64,000 nucleotides of DNA from the NCBI RefSeq assembly GCF_041260665.1, contig NZ_JBGCCT010000011.1, positions 1 through 64,000 on the forward strand. Reading direction: 5' to 3'. Positions 52,821-62,844 of the stretch are shown here, in pieces. Every line of letters starts with the position of its first letter. The first letter of the stretch is position 1. The notes under the pieces are model-generated. The model had not been told where the DNA came from. It searched no databases and was given only the letters and a program-made list of their open reading frames with translations. A program made the position numbers and the translations under genes. The DNA comes from Catenulispora sp. GP43. GTDB lineage: Bacteria; Actinomycetota; Actinomycetes; Streptomycetales; Catenulisporaceae.

Positions 52821-52831
52821 ACGTCTTACCA
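52821..52831 (+). promoter_or_regulatory. Candidate FadR/GntR-type operator
   Basis: ACGTCTTACCA matches TNGTNNNACNA except for its first base. It lies 9 bp before the MFS start, which precedes a GntR regulator gene. Confidence 0.4.
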
Positions 52832-52839
52832 TCGGACGC

Positions 52840-54309
52840 ATGACGATATCGCTCGACCGGCCCGGGACCCGGGGCAAGCACCGCCGCACCGCCCCGGAGG
52901 GGCCCGTCGAGCAGCTCGAGACGCTCGAGCAGCACGGGACGCTGGAGAGGCTCGAGACGCTGGAGAGACTGGCGACGCTGGAGGAACTCGAGAAGCTCGA
53001 GCGCTTCGGCGAGCCGACCACCCCGACCACCCCGGCCGACCCCGAGGCCCGCGACCAGCAGAAGCTCGCCGGCGGCGCGCTGATCCTGGCCGGCATCGTC
53101 CTCGTCGCGGCGAACCTGCGCCTGGGCGTGTCCTCCACCGGCCCGCTGCTGGACCAGCTCCGCGACCGCCTCCACCTCGGCGCCGGCGTGGTCACCCTGC
53201 TCCCCACGCTCTGGGTCCTCATCTTCGCCTTCGCCGGCCCCGCCGGCTCCTGGCTGGCCCGCCGCCACGGCGCCGGCTCCGTGCTCGCCGCGAGCCTGGC
53301 CGTGCTGGTCGCCGGCTCCGCGGTGCGCGGCATCCCGGACGTCCCGGGCCTGCTGGCCGGCTCGGTCCTGGCCGGCGTCGGCATCGCGCTGGGCAACGTC
53401 CTGCTGCCGGTCGTGGTGCGCACCTACTTCCCGCACCGCATCGGCGCCATCACCGGCCTGTACTCCACGATGATCGCCCTGGGCTCCACCGTGGCCGCGG
53501 GCATCGCGGTCCCGCTGTCCGACAAGCTCGGCGGCCCCTCCGGCGGCCTGGAGTTCTGGACCTTCCCGGCGCTGGCGGGCCTGGCGCTGTGGATGGCCAG
53601 CCACCCGCACCGCCGCCGCCACGACCGCACGGTCGCCGCGTCGGCCACCGCGCGGCAGGCGCACATCCCGCTGAAGTCGCTGGCCAAGTCCAAGCTGGCC
53701 TGGGCCATGACCGTCGCCTTCGGCCTGCAGAGCATGTCCGGGTACGTGGTCATGGGCTGGATCCCGACCGTGCTGTCCGACCACGGCATGTCCCACGCCG
53801 CCGCCGGCACCGTCCTGAGCGTGACCTTCGCGGTCAACGCCCCGCTGTCCTTCGTCGTCCCGCTGACCGCCGCGCGGCTGCGCAGCCAGCGCCCGCTGGC
53901 CCTGGCCCTCGGCGCGGTCTTCGCGCTCGGCTTCCTGACCCTGATCATCGCGCCGGCCTCGCTGGCCTACCTGGCCGCGGTCCTGATCGGTGTCGGCATG
54001 GCCGCCTTCCCGCTGGTCCTGACGATGATCGGACTCCGGGGCGGCACTCCGGAGGGCACCGCGGCGCTGTCCGCGTTCTCCCAGTCGGCCGGCTACCTGA
54101 TCGCGGCGCTGGGCCCGATCATGTTCGGCATCCTCGGACACGCCCTGCACAGCTGGACGGTTCCGCTGGCCGTCATGGTGGTCGTGGTCCTCGCTCAGGG
54201 CGCGGTGGCGGCCTACGTGGGCTCTCCCAAGCGCGGCACGCTGGTCGGCGACTCCGGCGACTCCAGCGACTCCAGGGACTCCGGCTCGATGAGCCCGGCC
54301 GCGAACTGA
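52840..54309 (+). CDS. MFS transporter (CynX/NimT family) with N-terminal leucine-zipper-like extension
   Basis: A 489-residue permease with about 12 membrane segments, starting LAGGALILAGIVLVAANLRL, the usual opening of the CynX/NimT group (cyanate, 2-nitroimidazole and related compounds). Ahead of it is an unusual cytoplasmic extension of about 70 residues containing VEQLETLEQHGTLERL then ETLERLATLEELEKLERF, a run of Leu/Glu repeats likely to form a coiled coil. The encoding DNA repeats CGAGACGCTGGAG-like units. The following GntR gene starts 13 bp after its stop, so the regulator probably controls the transporter. Substrate unknown. Confidence 0.86.
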   Translation: MTISLDRPGTRGKHRRTAPEGPVEQLETLEQHGTLERLETLERLATLEELEKLERFGEPTTPTTPADPEARDQQKLAGGALILAGIVLVAANLRLGVSSTGPLLDQLRDRLHLGAGVVTLLPTLWVLIFAFAGPAGSWLARRHGAGSVLAASLAVLVAGSAVRGIPDVPGLLAGSVLAGVGIALGNVLLPVVVRTYFPHRIGAITGLYSTMIALGSTVAAGIAVPLSDKLGGPSGGLEFWTFPALAGLALWMASHPHRRRHDRTVAASATARQAHIPLKSLAKSKLAWAMTVAFGLQSMSGYVVMGWIPTVLSDHGMSHAAAGTVLSVTFAVNAPLSFVVPLTAARLRSQRPLALALGAVFALGFLTLIIAPASLAYLAAVLIGVGMAAFPLVLTMIGLRGGTPEGTAALSAFSQSAGYLIAALGPIMFGILGHALHSWTVPLAVMVVVVLAQGAVAAYVGSPKRGTLVGDSGDSSDSRDSGSMSPAAN

Positions 54310-54322
54310 AAGACTGCCATCT

Positions 54323-55027
54323 GTGGCGAACGGACTCACAGGCATCCAGCGCGGCTCACTGGTCGACGAAGTCATCGACAAGCTCCGCGAACAGATCAGC
54401 AGCGGCGCCTGGCCGGTCGACGCCCGCATCCCCACCGAGCCGGAGCTGGTCGAGGCCCTGAACGTGGGCCGCGGCACGGTCCGCGAGGCGGTGCGGGCGC
54501 TGGCGCACGCCGGCCTTCTGGAGGTGCGACGCGGCGACGGCACGTACGTCCGGGCCCGGAGCGAGCTCTCCGGCGCGCTGCGCCGCGAGATCCAGGCGAC
54601 CACGCACGACCACGTCCAGGAAGTCCGCCGCGCCATCGAGGTGGAAGCCGCACGCCTGGCCGCACGCCGCGCGAACCCCGCGGACCTCGAAGCGTGCGCC
54701 GATGCCCTCGCGGCCCGCGACATCGCGGCGCGCAAAGTCGAGAAGGCGGAGTCGAACGACACCTCCTGGGTCGACGAGTGGGTCGAGGCCGACGCCAACT
54801 TCCACACCGCCATGGTCGCCGCCGCCGGCAACCCGCTTCTGCTCGACCTCTACCTGGAGATCGGCAGCGCGCTGCGCACAGTGCTGACCGAACGCGCCCT
54901 GCGCACCGACTTCGACCGGTTCCTCGTCGCCGGGCACAGCACCCTGCTCGACGCGGTCCGCTCCGGCGATCCGGAAGCGGCGGTGCGGGAGGCCTCGCTG
55001 AACGTCGAGACCAGCGCGGAAGAGTGA
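54323..55027 (+). CDS. GntR-family (FadR subfamily, FCD domain) regulator
   Basis: A 234-residue regulator. The N-terminal winged HTH reads DEVIDKLREQISSGAWPVDA and PTEPELVEALNVGRGTVREA, with VRRGDGTYV ending it. The C-terminal all-helical FCD domain includes FHTAMVAAAGNPLLLDL and FLVAGHSTLLDAVRSGD, where His and Asp residues could bind a metal and a small acid. It is downstream of the MFS gene and is probably its regulator. Confidence 0.92.
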   Translation: MANGLTGIQRGSLVDEVIDKLREQISSGAWPVDARIPTEPELVEALNVGRGTVREAVRALAHAGLLEVRRGDGTYVRARSELSGALRREIQATTHDHVQEVRRAIEVEAARLAARRANPADLEACADALAARDIAARKVEKAESNDTSWVDEWVEADANFHTAMVAAAGNPLLLDLYLEIGSALRTVLTERALRTDFDRFLVAGHSTLLDAVRSGDPEAAVREASLNVETSAEE

Positions 55028-55079
55028 ATCCGAGTAAATCCCTTCGACGATCGCCGCGCGTATAGTGCAGAAGGTGAGC

Positions 55080-55742
55080 GTGCCCGCAGCTTTTCCGGCC
55101 AACGATCCGCACAGCACCATGCGCGCCTCCGATGCCGACCGGGACCGCGTCGCGGAAGCCCTCCGGGAGGCCTACGCCGAGGGCCGCCTGGACGTCGAGG
55201 AACACAACGAGCGCGTCGACCTCGCTTACCGGGCCAAGACCCTCGGCGAGCTGTCGCCGCTGTTGTCGGACCTGCCCCAGCGCCACATGGGGACCGTCAC
55301 CGGCCCGGCCACCCCGATCCCGGAGATGCCCGCGAACTACGCGCCGGGATCGACGGGTTATGGGAAGACACAGATCACCGCGGTCTTCGCCGAGCAGAAG
55401 CGCGGCGGCCGCTGGCTGGTGCCGGCGCAGACGATCGCCGCGGCGGTCTTCGGCTCGGTCACCATCGACCTGCGCGAGGCGGTGCTGACCCAGCGCGAGG
55501 TGGTCATCGTCGCGAACGCGGTGTTCGGCTCCGTGGAGATCAAGGTGCCGCACGGCGTCGTGGTGCGCGACGAGGGCACCGCGGTGTTCGGCTCGCGCAG
55601 CGGCTCGGACCGCAACGCCATGGGCGACGTGCCGATCACCCCGGATTCGCCGGTCGTGGTGCTGCGCGGGATGGCGCTGTTCGGCGAGGTGTCGGTGCGC
55701 TATCCCAAGCCGAAGAAGTTCGGCAAGCTCCTCGGGCGCTGA
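55080..55742 (+). CDS. DUF1707 protein with LiaF-like C-terminal domain
   Basis: An approximately 220-residue protein. The DUF1707 domain reads MRASDADRDRVAEALREAYA, then LDVEEHNERVDLAYRAKTLG, ending in LLSDLP. The C-terminal half repeats AVFGSVTIDLREAVL, ANAVFGSVEIKVPHGV and GTAVFGSRSG, as in LiaF/YvqF-type cell-envelope stress proteins, but without membrane helices. GTG at 55080 has AGAAGG 5 bases upstream; GTG at 55065 is also in frame. It may sense or bind envelope components. Confidence 0.82.
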   Translation: MPAAFPANDPHSTMRASDADRDRVAEALREAYAEGRLDVEEHNERVDLAYRAKTLGELSPLLSDLPQRHMGTVTGPATPIPEMPANYAPGSTGYGKTQITAVFAEQKRGGRWLVPAQTIAAAVFGSVTIDLREAVLTQREVVIVANAVFGSVEIKVPHGVVVRDEGTAVFGSRSGSDRNAMGDVPITPDSPVVVLRGMALFGEVSVRYPKPKKFGKLLGR

Positions 55743-55761
55743 ACGGCGGCCGACTTCAGCC

Positions 55762-56136
55762 TCAGTCCTGCGCCTGGCCCAGCGGCGTCGCCACACAAGC
55801 GGTGCCGTAAGCACAGATCTCGGTGCCCAGCTCACCCGGCGAGGTCTCGAACCGCATCGCCAGCACGGCGTTCCCGCCCCGGCGCGTGGCCTCCTCGGTC
55901 AGCCGGCTCATCGCCTCCATCCGGCTGTCGACGAGCATCTTCGTCTGCCCCTTCAGCTCGCCGCCCTTCAGCGACTTCATCGCCGACCCGAACGAGCTGC
56001 CGACGTTGCGCGAACGGACCGTCAGCCCGAAGCACTCGCCCAACACGCGTTCGATGCGGAAGCCCGGGAGGTCGTTCATCGTGCTGACCATCACGGTGTT
56101 CGCAGGGTCCTGGCCGCCGCTGTAGTCGCTGCTCAT
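55762..56136 (-). CDS. YbjQ (DUF74) family protein
   Basis: A 124-residue protein of the YbjQ family: VLGECFGLTVRSRNVGSSFG, then MEAMSRLTEEATRRGGNAVL and GTEICAYGTACV. YbjQ proteins form pentamers and were named as possible heavy-metal binders, but their role is unknown. ATG at 56136 gives the normal family start; longer extension is not supported. It is convergent with the DUF1707 gene. Confidence 0.88.
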   Translation of the reverse strand: MSSDYSGGQDPANTVMVSTMNDLPGFRIERVLGECFGLTVRSRNVGSSFGSAMKSLKGGELKGQTKMLVDSRMEAMSRLTEEATRRGGNAVLAMRFETSPGELGTEICAYGTACVATPLGQAQD

Positions 56137-56199
56137 ACCAACAGCTTGAGCAACGGCCCTGCGATCGGCGCGCCGGACGAGCGAACGGGTTAGCGCAAA

Positions 56200-56226
56200 G
56201 CGGCGCCGCACCCCATGCGGCGCCGC
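56200..56226 (-). terminator. Terminator after the 181-residue protein gene
   Basis: Perfect 11-bp stem GCGGCGCCGCA (56200-56210) with TGCGGCGCCGC (56216-56226) and loop CCCCA; on the minus strand it is followed by TTT. Confidence 0.75.
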
Positions 56227-56255
56227 CTTTCCACGAACCGTGACGTGCTGAGGCG

Positions 56256-56801
56256 CTACGCCTCGGCAGCGCCGCCGTCACGGTCCGGCCCGGCTTCCCG
56301 GACCTCCTCCACCTTGCGCATCGCGTCCCGGAGGTCGCCGACCCAGTCGCCGGCGTGCTTCTCCACCAGGCGCACGCACCAGGCCAGCGCCTCGCTCCTG
56401 CTGCGGGCGACGCCGCCGTCCACCAGGGTGTCCAGCAGCGCGCGCTCGGGCTGCTTGAGCCGGGTCATCACCGGCACGGACAGGTGCGTGAACAGACGCC
56501 CCTGGTCCCCGCACCGCACTCCCCAGGAGACCTTGCGCCCGAACTTGTGCTCCGCGTCCCGGGCCACCGCCATCCGCGCCTCGCGCGTGCGCTCCCGGAA
56601 CTCCTTCATCTTGCCCTCGACGGTGGCGGCCTTCTCGGCCTCCGAGGCGCCGTCGGCATATGCCGGCTCCGGTATCCGCCCGACCACCGTGATCTCCTCA
56701 CGGTCGACCGTGACCTCCGGCGCACCCTCGAACAGGCCTTCCGGCAGCCGTCCCGTGAACCATCCTCGTGTCTTCTCGATCAGCTCTTCGCGTGTAGCCA
56801 T
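56256..56801 (-). CDS. Conserved actinobacterial protein with possible ribbon-helix-helix-like C-terminus
   Basis: A 181-residue charged protein. The N-terminal half has GRLPEGLFEGAPEVTVDREE. The C-terminal half, MTRLKQPERALLDTLVDGG then VARSRSEALAWCVRLVEKH, resembles a ribbon-helix-helix-like segment. Two direct copies of CGATTACA lie directly before its start and may be an operator or a promoter. No ribosome-binding site is visible. Function unknown, DNA binding is an inference. Confidence 0.75.
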   Translation of the reverse strand: MATREELIEKTRGWFTGRLPEGLFEGAPEVTVDREEITVVGRIPEPAYADGASEAEKAATVEGKMKEFRERTREARMAVARDAEHKFGRKVSWGVRCGDQGRLFTHLSVPVMTRLKQPERALLDTLVDGGVARSRSEALAWCVRLVEKHAGDWVGDLRDAMRKVEEVREAGPDRDGGAAEA

Positions 56802-56808
56802 GTATCTA

Positions 56809-56824
56809 CGATTACACGATTACA
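56809..56824 (-). promoter_or_regulatory. Tandem TGTAATCG repeats directly before the start codon
   Basis: CGATTACA occurs twice without a gap (56809-56816, 56817-56824). Read on the coding strand it is TGTAATCG twice, then TAGATAC and ATG. TGTAAT fits a -10 element, which would place transcription start at or next to the ATG and make the mRNA leaderless. Confidence 0.5.
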
Positions 56825-56856
56825 ACGACTAGGACAGGTCGTCGGGCGCACGAAAG

Positions 56857-56893
56857 AGGGCCGGACGTTCGCCATCAGCGAACGCCCGGCCCT
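56857..56893. terminator. Terminator-like hairpin upstream of the 181-residue protein gene
   Basis: 16-bp stem with one mismatch: AGGGCCGGACGTTCGC (56857-56872) with GCGAACGCCCGGCCCT (56878-56893), loop CATCA. It lies on the upstream side of the neighbouring gene, so it may mark the end of an RNA from the sigma-factor side or a lost gene. Confidence 0.6.
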
Positions 56894-57093
56894 GTCCCCC
56901 TGGTCCCCCCAGGGAGGTCTGCGAGACCTGTGTCGATCAGTGCGCACTCACCGCGCGCGGTTCACCGCAATCCCCAGTCCTTTCACGAGCCAGCGCGGGT
57001 ACCGGTTCACGTCCACACAACGTGATGCCGTTGACCCTCGCGCGAAGACTTCTCCCAGCGACCGTCCCTCTTGTGAAGTTCTCTCTATGACCG

Positions 57094-57125
57094 TCGAAGT
57101 GCCGATTTATCGAAGTGCCGATTTG
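57094..57125. repeat. Tandem 16-bp direct repeat upstream of the sigma-factor gene
   Basis: TCGAAGTGCCGATTTA (57094-57109) is followed at once by TCGAAGTGCCGATTTG (57110-57125), then TCGA. It lies about 360 bp before the sigma-factor start. Confidence 0.8.
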
Positions 57126-57483
57126 TCGACGCGGCGGACGTCGCACCGTCCACATCGTCCCCACTCGTCGCGCCGTCGCGCTGTGCCGAACCGGGCCACA
57201 CCCCGGTACCGCACGGCATGAGTGGTCTTGCGGCATCGTTCTGAACGCGTTCATCGGCTCCGGCCTGCCTGTCCGGCGCCGGGCTCCAATGTAGGCGCGG
57301 AGCGGCAGAAGCCTGATCCGTCAGGCGACGTAGAAATGCGCACCGAAGTGGCTACGGCTTTCGCCCTACGACGTACGCTCACCCCTGGATCCACTCACCG
57401 CGGCCGCCGGCGGGCACCGCACCTGTAACACGGGCACCGGGCCCGGCGTCGGTACGGGTGGAATGTTCGACGAGGGAAGCGCG

Positions 57484-57990
57484 GTGGCCATGCCGAAGCA
57501 CGATGAAGAGTTCTTGGAGTTCGCTTCAGCGCGGACCCCGCACCTGTTCCGTACCGCGTATCTGATGAGCGGCGACTGGCATCAGGCCGAGGACCTCGTC
57601 CAGGAGACGCTGGGCAAGGTGTACGCGGTCTGGGGGCGCAAGCGGCGCATCGAGAACCCGGACGCCTATGCGCAGACGGTACTGACGCGGACGTTCATCT
57701 CGGCGCGCAGGAAGAAGAGCTCGCGGGAGCTTCCGTCCTCCACGCTGCCCGAGGCCGAATTCCACGAGGCGGACACGTCCCTGCGCGTGACCCTGCTGGA
57801 GGGCCTGGCGGCCCTGCCGGCGAAGGATCGCGCCGTGCTGGTCTTGCGGTTCTGGGAGGACCGCAGTGTCGAGGAGGTGGCGCACATCATGGGCGCCAGC
57901 TCGGGCGCGGTACGCACCCGCACCAACCGGGCCCTGGCCCGGCTGCGCGGGGCACTCGGGGATCTGCTTCCGGAACTCGCCCTCACCTGA
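57484..57990 (+). CDS. SigE-family ECF RNA polymerase sigma factor
   Basis: An approximately 168-residue ECF sigma factor. Region 2 reads FRTAYLMSGDWHQAEDLVQE then TLGKVYAVW, and region 4 reads LAALPAKDRAVLVLRFWEDR followed by SVEEVAHIMGASSGAVRTR. This is the streptomycete SigE-family (RpoE-like 'SigE family') pattern. GTG at 57484 has GAGGGAAG upstream; ATG at 57490 and 57463 are alternatives. It is followed 40 bp later by a membrane protein that may act with it. Confidence 0.93.
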   Translation: MAMPKHDEEFLEFASARTPHLFRTAYLMSGDWHQAEDLVQETLGKVYAVWGRKRRIENPDAYAQTVLTRTFISARRKKSSRELPSSTLPEAEFHEADTSLRVTLLEGLAALPAKDRAVLVLRFWEDRSVEEVAHIMGASSGAVRTRTNRALARLRGALGDLLPELALT

Positions 57991-58030
57991 ACACCTCCAC
58001 CCTGTGGATCCGACGAAGAAGGAAGCTGAC

Positions 58031-58934
58031 ATGCCCGAAAACCTCAACAGCGCGATGCGCGGCGCGACGGAGAACCTGCACCCGAACATCGGCAAGCTCA
58101 CCGCCGGCGGCATCGAGCGGGGCGTGCGCAAGCGCCGCACCCGCCGCATCTCGCAGATCGCCGGCGCGGCGGCCAGCGTGACGGCGGTCTTCGGCGTGGT
58201 GGCGATGGTCGGCGCCCCCGGCCACGGCGGCTCGGCGAACGTCTCGGCGGCCTCCGGCAAGGGCCAGGGCCAAGCGGCCGCGGCCGCGGCCGTGCAGTCC
58301 TCGCAGCCTTCCAACGCCAGCACCGAGGCCGCCCCCGGCCCGGGCAAGACGACCGCGGCAACGGTGAGCGGCGGCGACATGGTGAACTGGCTGGAGCAGA
58401 CGCTGCAGCCGTACCACTTCACCGACGAGAAGGTCCTGTACAAGGCGGGGACGGACGAGACGGCCGGCCCCTACGCCACGCTCCAGCTCACCTACCCCGC
58501 CGGCACCGGCAGCATCTCGCTGGACGTCGCGCGCTCGCCCTGGAGCGCCCAGCACATCAATGGCACCGTGCCCTACATCACCGTGTCGACGCTGAAGGAC
58601 GGCTCGCACCTGATGGTGTTCGACGGCCCGGAGTGGCCGGCCGGCAACGGCGACCCCTCGGCGAAGCGGGTCGAGGTCTCCTGGTACCGCAACGACGGCA
58701 CCATGGTCGACATCCAGGTCCTCAACGAGGCCACGGAGAAGGGCTCCACCACCGCCACCGCGCCCGGACTGACCGTGGACCAGGCGACGAAGGTGGTGCA
58801 GTCGCCGCTGTGGGACAAGGCGATCGCCTCGGTGCTGGCCCAGCCGGCGCCGGGCCCCAAGGGCGCGCCGAACACCGACAAGGCGCAGGACCTGCAGCAG
58901 AAGGCCGTCGGCGGTTCGGGGGCCGGCGCCCCAT

Positions 58935-58963
<29 letters not shown>
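58031..58963 (+). CDS. Membrane-anchored protein downstream of the sigma factor, possible anti-sigma partner
   Basis: A 310-residue protein. The short cytoplasmic N-terminus ([20 protein letters not shown]) contains RRTRR just before one membrane helix ([20 protein letters not shown]). A Gly/Ala/Ser/Pro linker and a globular extracellular domain ([19 protein letters not shown] to [12 protein letters not shown]) follow. This layout is common in proteins next to SigE-family factors. It lacks the ZAS cysteine/histidine motif, so an anti-sigma role is only suggested by position. AAGGAAG lies 6-7 bases before the ATG. Its last 29 bases overlap the convergent yyaL-like gene. Confidence 0.75.
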
Positions 58964-61049
<2,086 letters not shown>

Positions 61050-61291
61050 GGTCCCAGCCTCCCACACACAGGCGGGACGGGACGCGATTCGGGGTCGCGC
61101 CCCCTCTCGGACGCCGACGTGCCGACTCATGGGCCATGACGTGCCGAGTGGCAGCCGACCACTGACGCGATCGCGGCCGTTGGGGAGATCGGAGGTCCGA
61201 CGATTCTGGGAAAACATTCCGGCGGTTCTGGGATTTTTAGGCCGCGAAAGTGCTAGCTTGAGTCGCGCAGACCACCGATCCGAGGAGTACC
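61050..61291. other. Intergenic region between the yyaL-like gene and the ATPase
   Basis: 242 bases without a gene. They separate divergent genes, so must hold both promoters. GAGGAG lies just before the ATPase GTG start. The left boundary is also where similarity between the two copies of the yyaL 5' end stops. Confidence 0.5.
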
Positions 61292-62566
61292 GTGGCCGAG
61301 CAGCGACTTATCGCCCGTCACCTTCAGCCAGTCCTTGCGGAATTGCTCGCCGACGAACCGGTGGTGGTTCTGACCGGGGCGCGCACCGTCGGCAAAAGCA
61401 CGCTCCTGGCCGCCTGTGCCGAAGCCGAAGGGGTTCAGATCCTGGATCTCGACGATCTCCCAACCCGACGCGCTGTCGCGGCGGACCTCGACCTGTTCGT
61501 CGGGGCCGACCATCCGGCACCTGTCTGCATCGACGAGTTCCAGCATGTCCCACAGCTTCTCGACGCCATCAAGGCCGAGCTGAACAAGGACCTGCGTGCG
61601 GGGCGGTTCATTCTGACTGGATCCACGCGGTACGACTCCCTCCCGACCGCCGGCCAGTCGTTGACCGGTCGAGCCCACGTCGTCACCATGTGGCCGCTGT
61701 CCCAAGGCGAGATCAACGGCGTAAGGGAGACCGCCCTCGACGGGCTGATCAGCGATCCTGCGTCACTCGTGGTCAGCGATCCGGCCACGACCACGCGGAA
61801 CGACTACGAGCGCGTCATTCTCGCCGGCGGATTCCCGCTGGCACTGGCGCGCGTTCCTGGACGTTCTCGCGACCGCTGGTTCCGTGATTTCGTGACCCTG
61901 GTCGTCGAACGTGACGTACTCGAGATCCGCAAGGTCCGGCAACGCCAAGTACTTCCCCAGGTACTGCGTCGGCTGGCCGACCAAACCGGCCAAGTGATCA
62001 ACGTCGCGAACATCGCCGATGCCGTCGGCCTGGATGCCACGACCGTCAAAGATTACCTGGGGCTGTTGGAAGCGGTCTTCCTCATCCATCGTCTCGAACC
62101 ATTCACGCGCTCGGCTGCAAACCGTGCGATCCGCAGCGCGAAAGCTCACATCGTCGACACTGGGCTCGCCGCCCACGTCATCGGTCTCACCTCGCAGAAA
62201 CTGTCAGGTCGGATGCCCGCAGCCCTGACACAGTTCGGCCACCTCGTCGAGACATTCGCCGTGAACGAGTTGATGAAGCAGGCAGGATGGGCGGACCAGG
62301 AGGTCGCGTTCTCCCACTTCCGTACGCGCGACCACCAAGAAGTCGACCTAGTCATCGAGACCGCCGCGGGCTCCGTCGCCGCAATCGAGGTCAAAGCATC
62401 CGGCACCGTGACGGGAAACGACTTCGCCGGACTGCGGCTGCTACGGGACAAGCTCGGCAGCGCGTTCGTCGGCGGAGCGGTCGTGAACCTCGGTCTACGG
62501 TCGTATACGTACGAGGACCGCCTACACGTTCTTCCACTCGAACGCATCTGGACGCCGGTCACGTGA
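61292..62566 (+). CDS. AAA_14/DUF4143 ATP-binding protein
   Basis: A 424-residue protein. The AAA-type P-loop is [19 protein letters not shown], Walker B is [12 protein letters not shown], and a sensor segment reads [14 protein letters not shown] helix-turn-helix-like part ([20 protein letters not shown]) follows, then the DUF4143 nuclease-like domain with [20 protein letters not shown], which resembles a PD-(D/E)xK core (D, then ExK). Such proteins are accessory, strain-variable genes of unclear role. GTG with GAGGAG upstream. It interrupts the yyaL-like region. Confidence 0.9.
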   Translation: MAEQRLIARHLQPVLAELLADEPVVVLTGARTVGKSTLLAACAEAEGVQILDLDDLPTRRAVAADLDLFVGADHPAPVCIDEFQHVPQLLDAIKAELNKDLRAGRFILTGSTRYDSLPTAGQSLTGRAHVVTMWPLSQGEINGVRETALDGLISDPASLVVSDPATTTRNDYERVILAGGFPLALARVPGRSRDRWFRDFVTLVVERDVLEIRKVRQRQVLPQVLRRLADQTGQVINVANIADAVGLDATTVKDYLGLLEAVFLIHRLEPFTRSAANRAIRSAKAHIVDTGLAAHVIGLTSQKLSGRMPAALTQFGHLVETFAVNELMKQAGWADQEVAFSHFRTRDHQEVDLVIETAAGSVAAIEVKASGTVTGNDFAGLRLLRDKLGSAFVGGAVVNLGLRSYTYEDRLHVLPLERIWTPVT

Positions 62567-62593
62567 TGACACGGCGTGGGTTGACTAGTGTCC

Positions 62594-62764
62594 TTAGCGC
62601 ATCAGGTGACACCAGTGGCAGGCGGCGTAGCCGATGGAAATCAGAACGGGAACATCGCGGCGCCGTGCCTCTTCGAAGGCCTCCTCGCTCCACGGCCACC
62701 AGTCGACCGGGTTGTCGGCGTGCTGGAGCAGGTAGGGGGAGGTCGCGCTGGCGAGGCGGTTCAT
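62594..62764 (-). pseudogene. Duplicated 5' fragment of the YyaL-type gene
   Basis: ATG at 62764 begins [20 protein letters not shown] and runs to CHWCHLMR and a stop, 56 codons. It is about 86 percent identical to the start of the intact gene (58935-61049) and breaks off just after the CHWCH motif, where the intact protein goes on to MAHESFEDE. It is a gene fragment, not a small functional thioredoxin-like peptide by any evidence here. Confidence 0.85.
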
Positions 62765-62844
62765 AGCTTCATCCTTGCACGGCCTTCGGCAGATCTCCTG
62801 ACGAAGACGCCCGCCTCGTTGCATGCTGTATAGGGAGGTGGGCT

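Larger units (their letters stand above)
56825..57483. other. Gene-free stretch of about 660 bases
   Basis: No reading frame here has both family resemblance and a start signal. It contains a terminator-like hairpin at 56857-56893, a tandem 16-bp repeat at 57094-57125 and presumably the promoter of the sigma-factor operon. Base composition is less GC-rich at codon-like third positions than in neighbouring genes. Confidence 0.6.

Noticed and set aside
57222-57428. 68-codon frame before the sigma factor
   Set aside because: Composition is Arg/Pro-rich and random-looking, there is no ribosome site, and no family resemblance.
62594-62764. A small functional thioredoxin-like protein
   Set aside because: It is a truncated copy of a 704-residue protein, ends just after CHWCH and lacks the rest of the fold.
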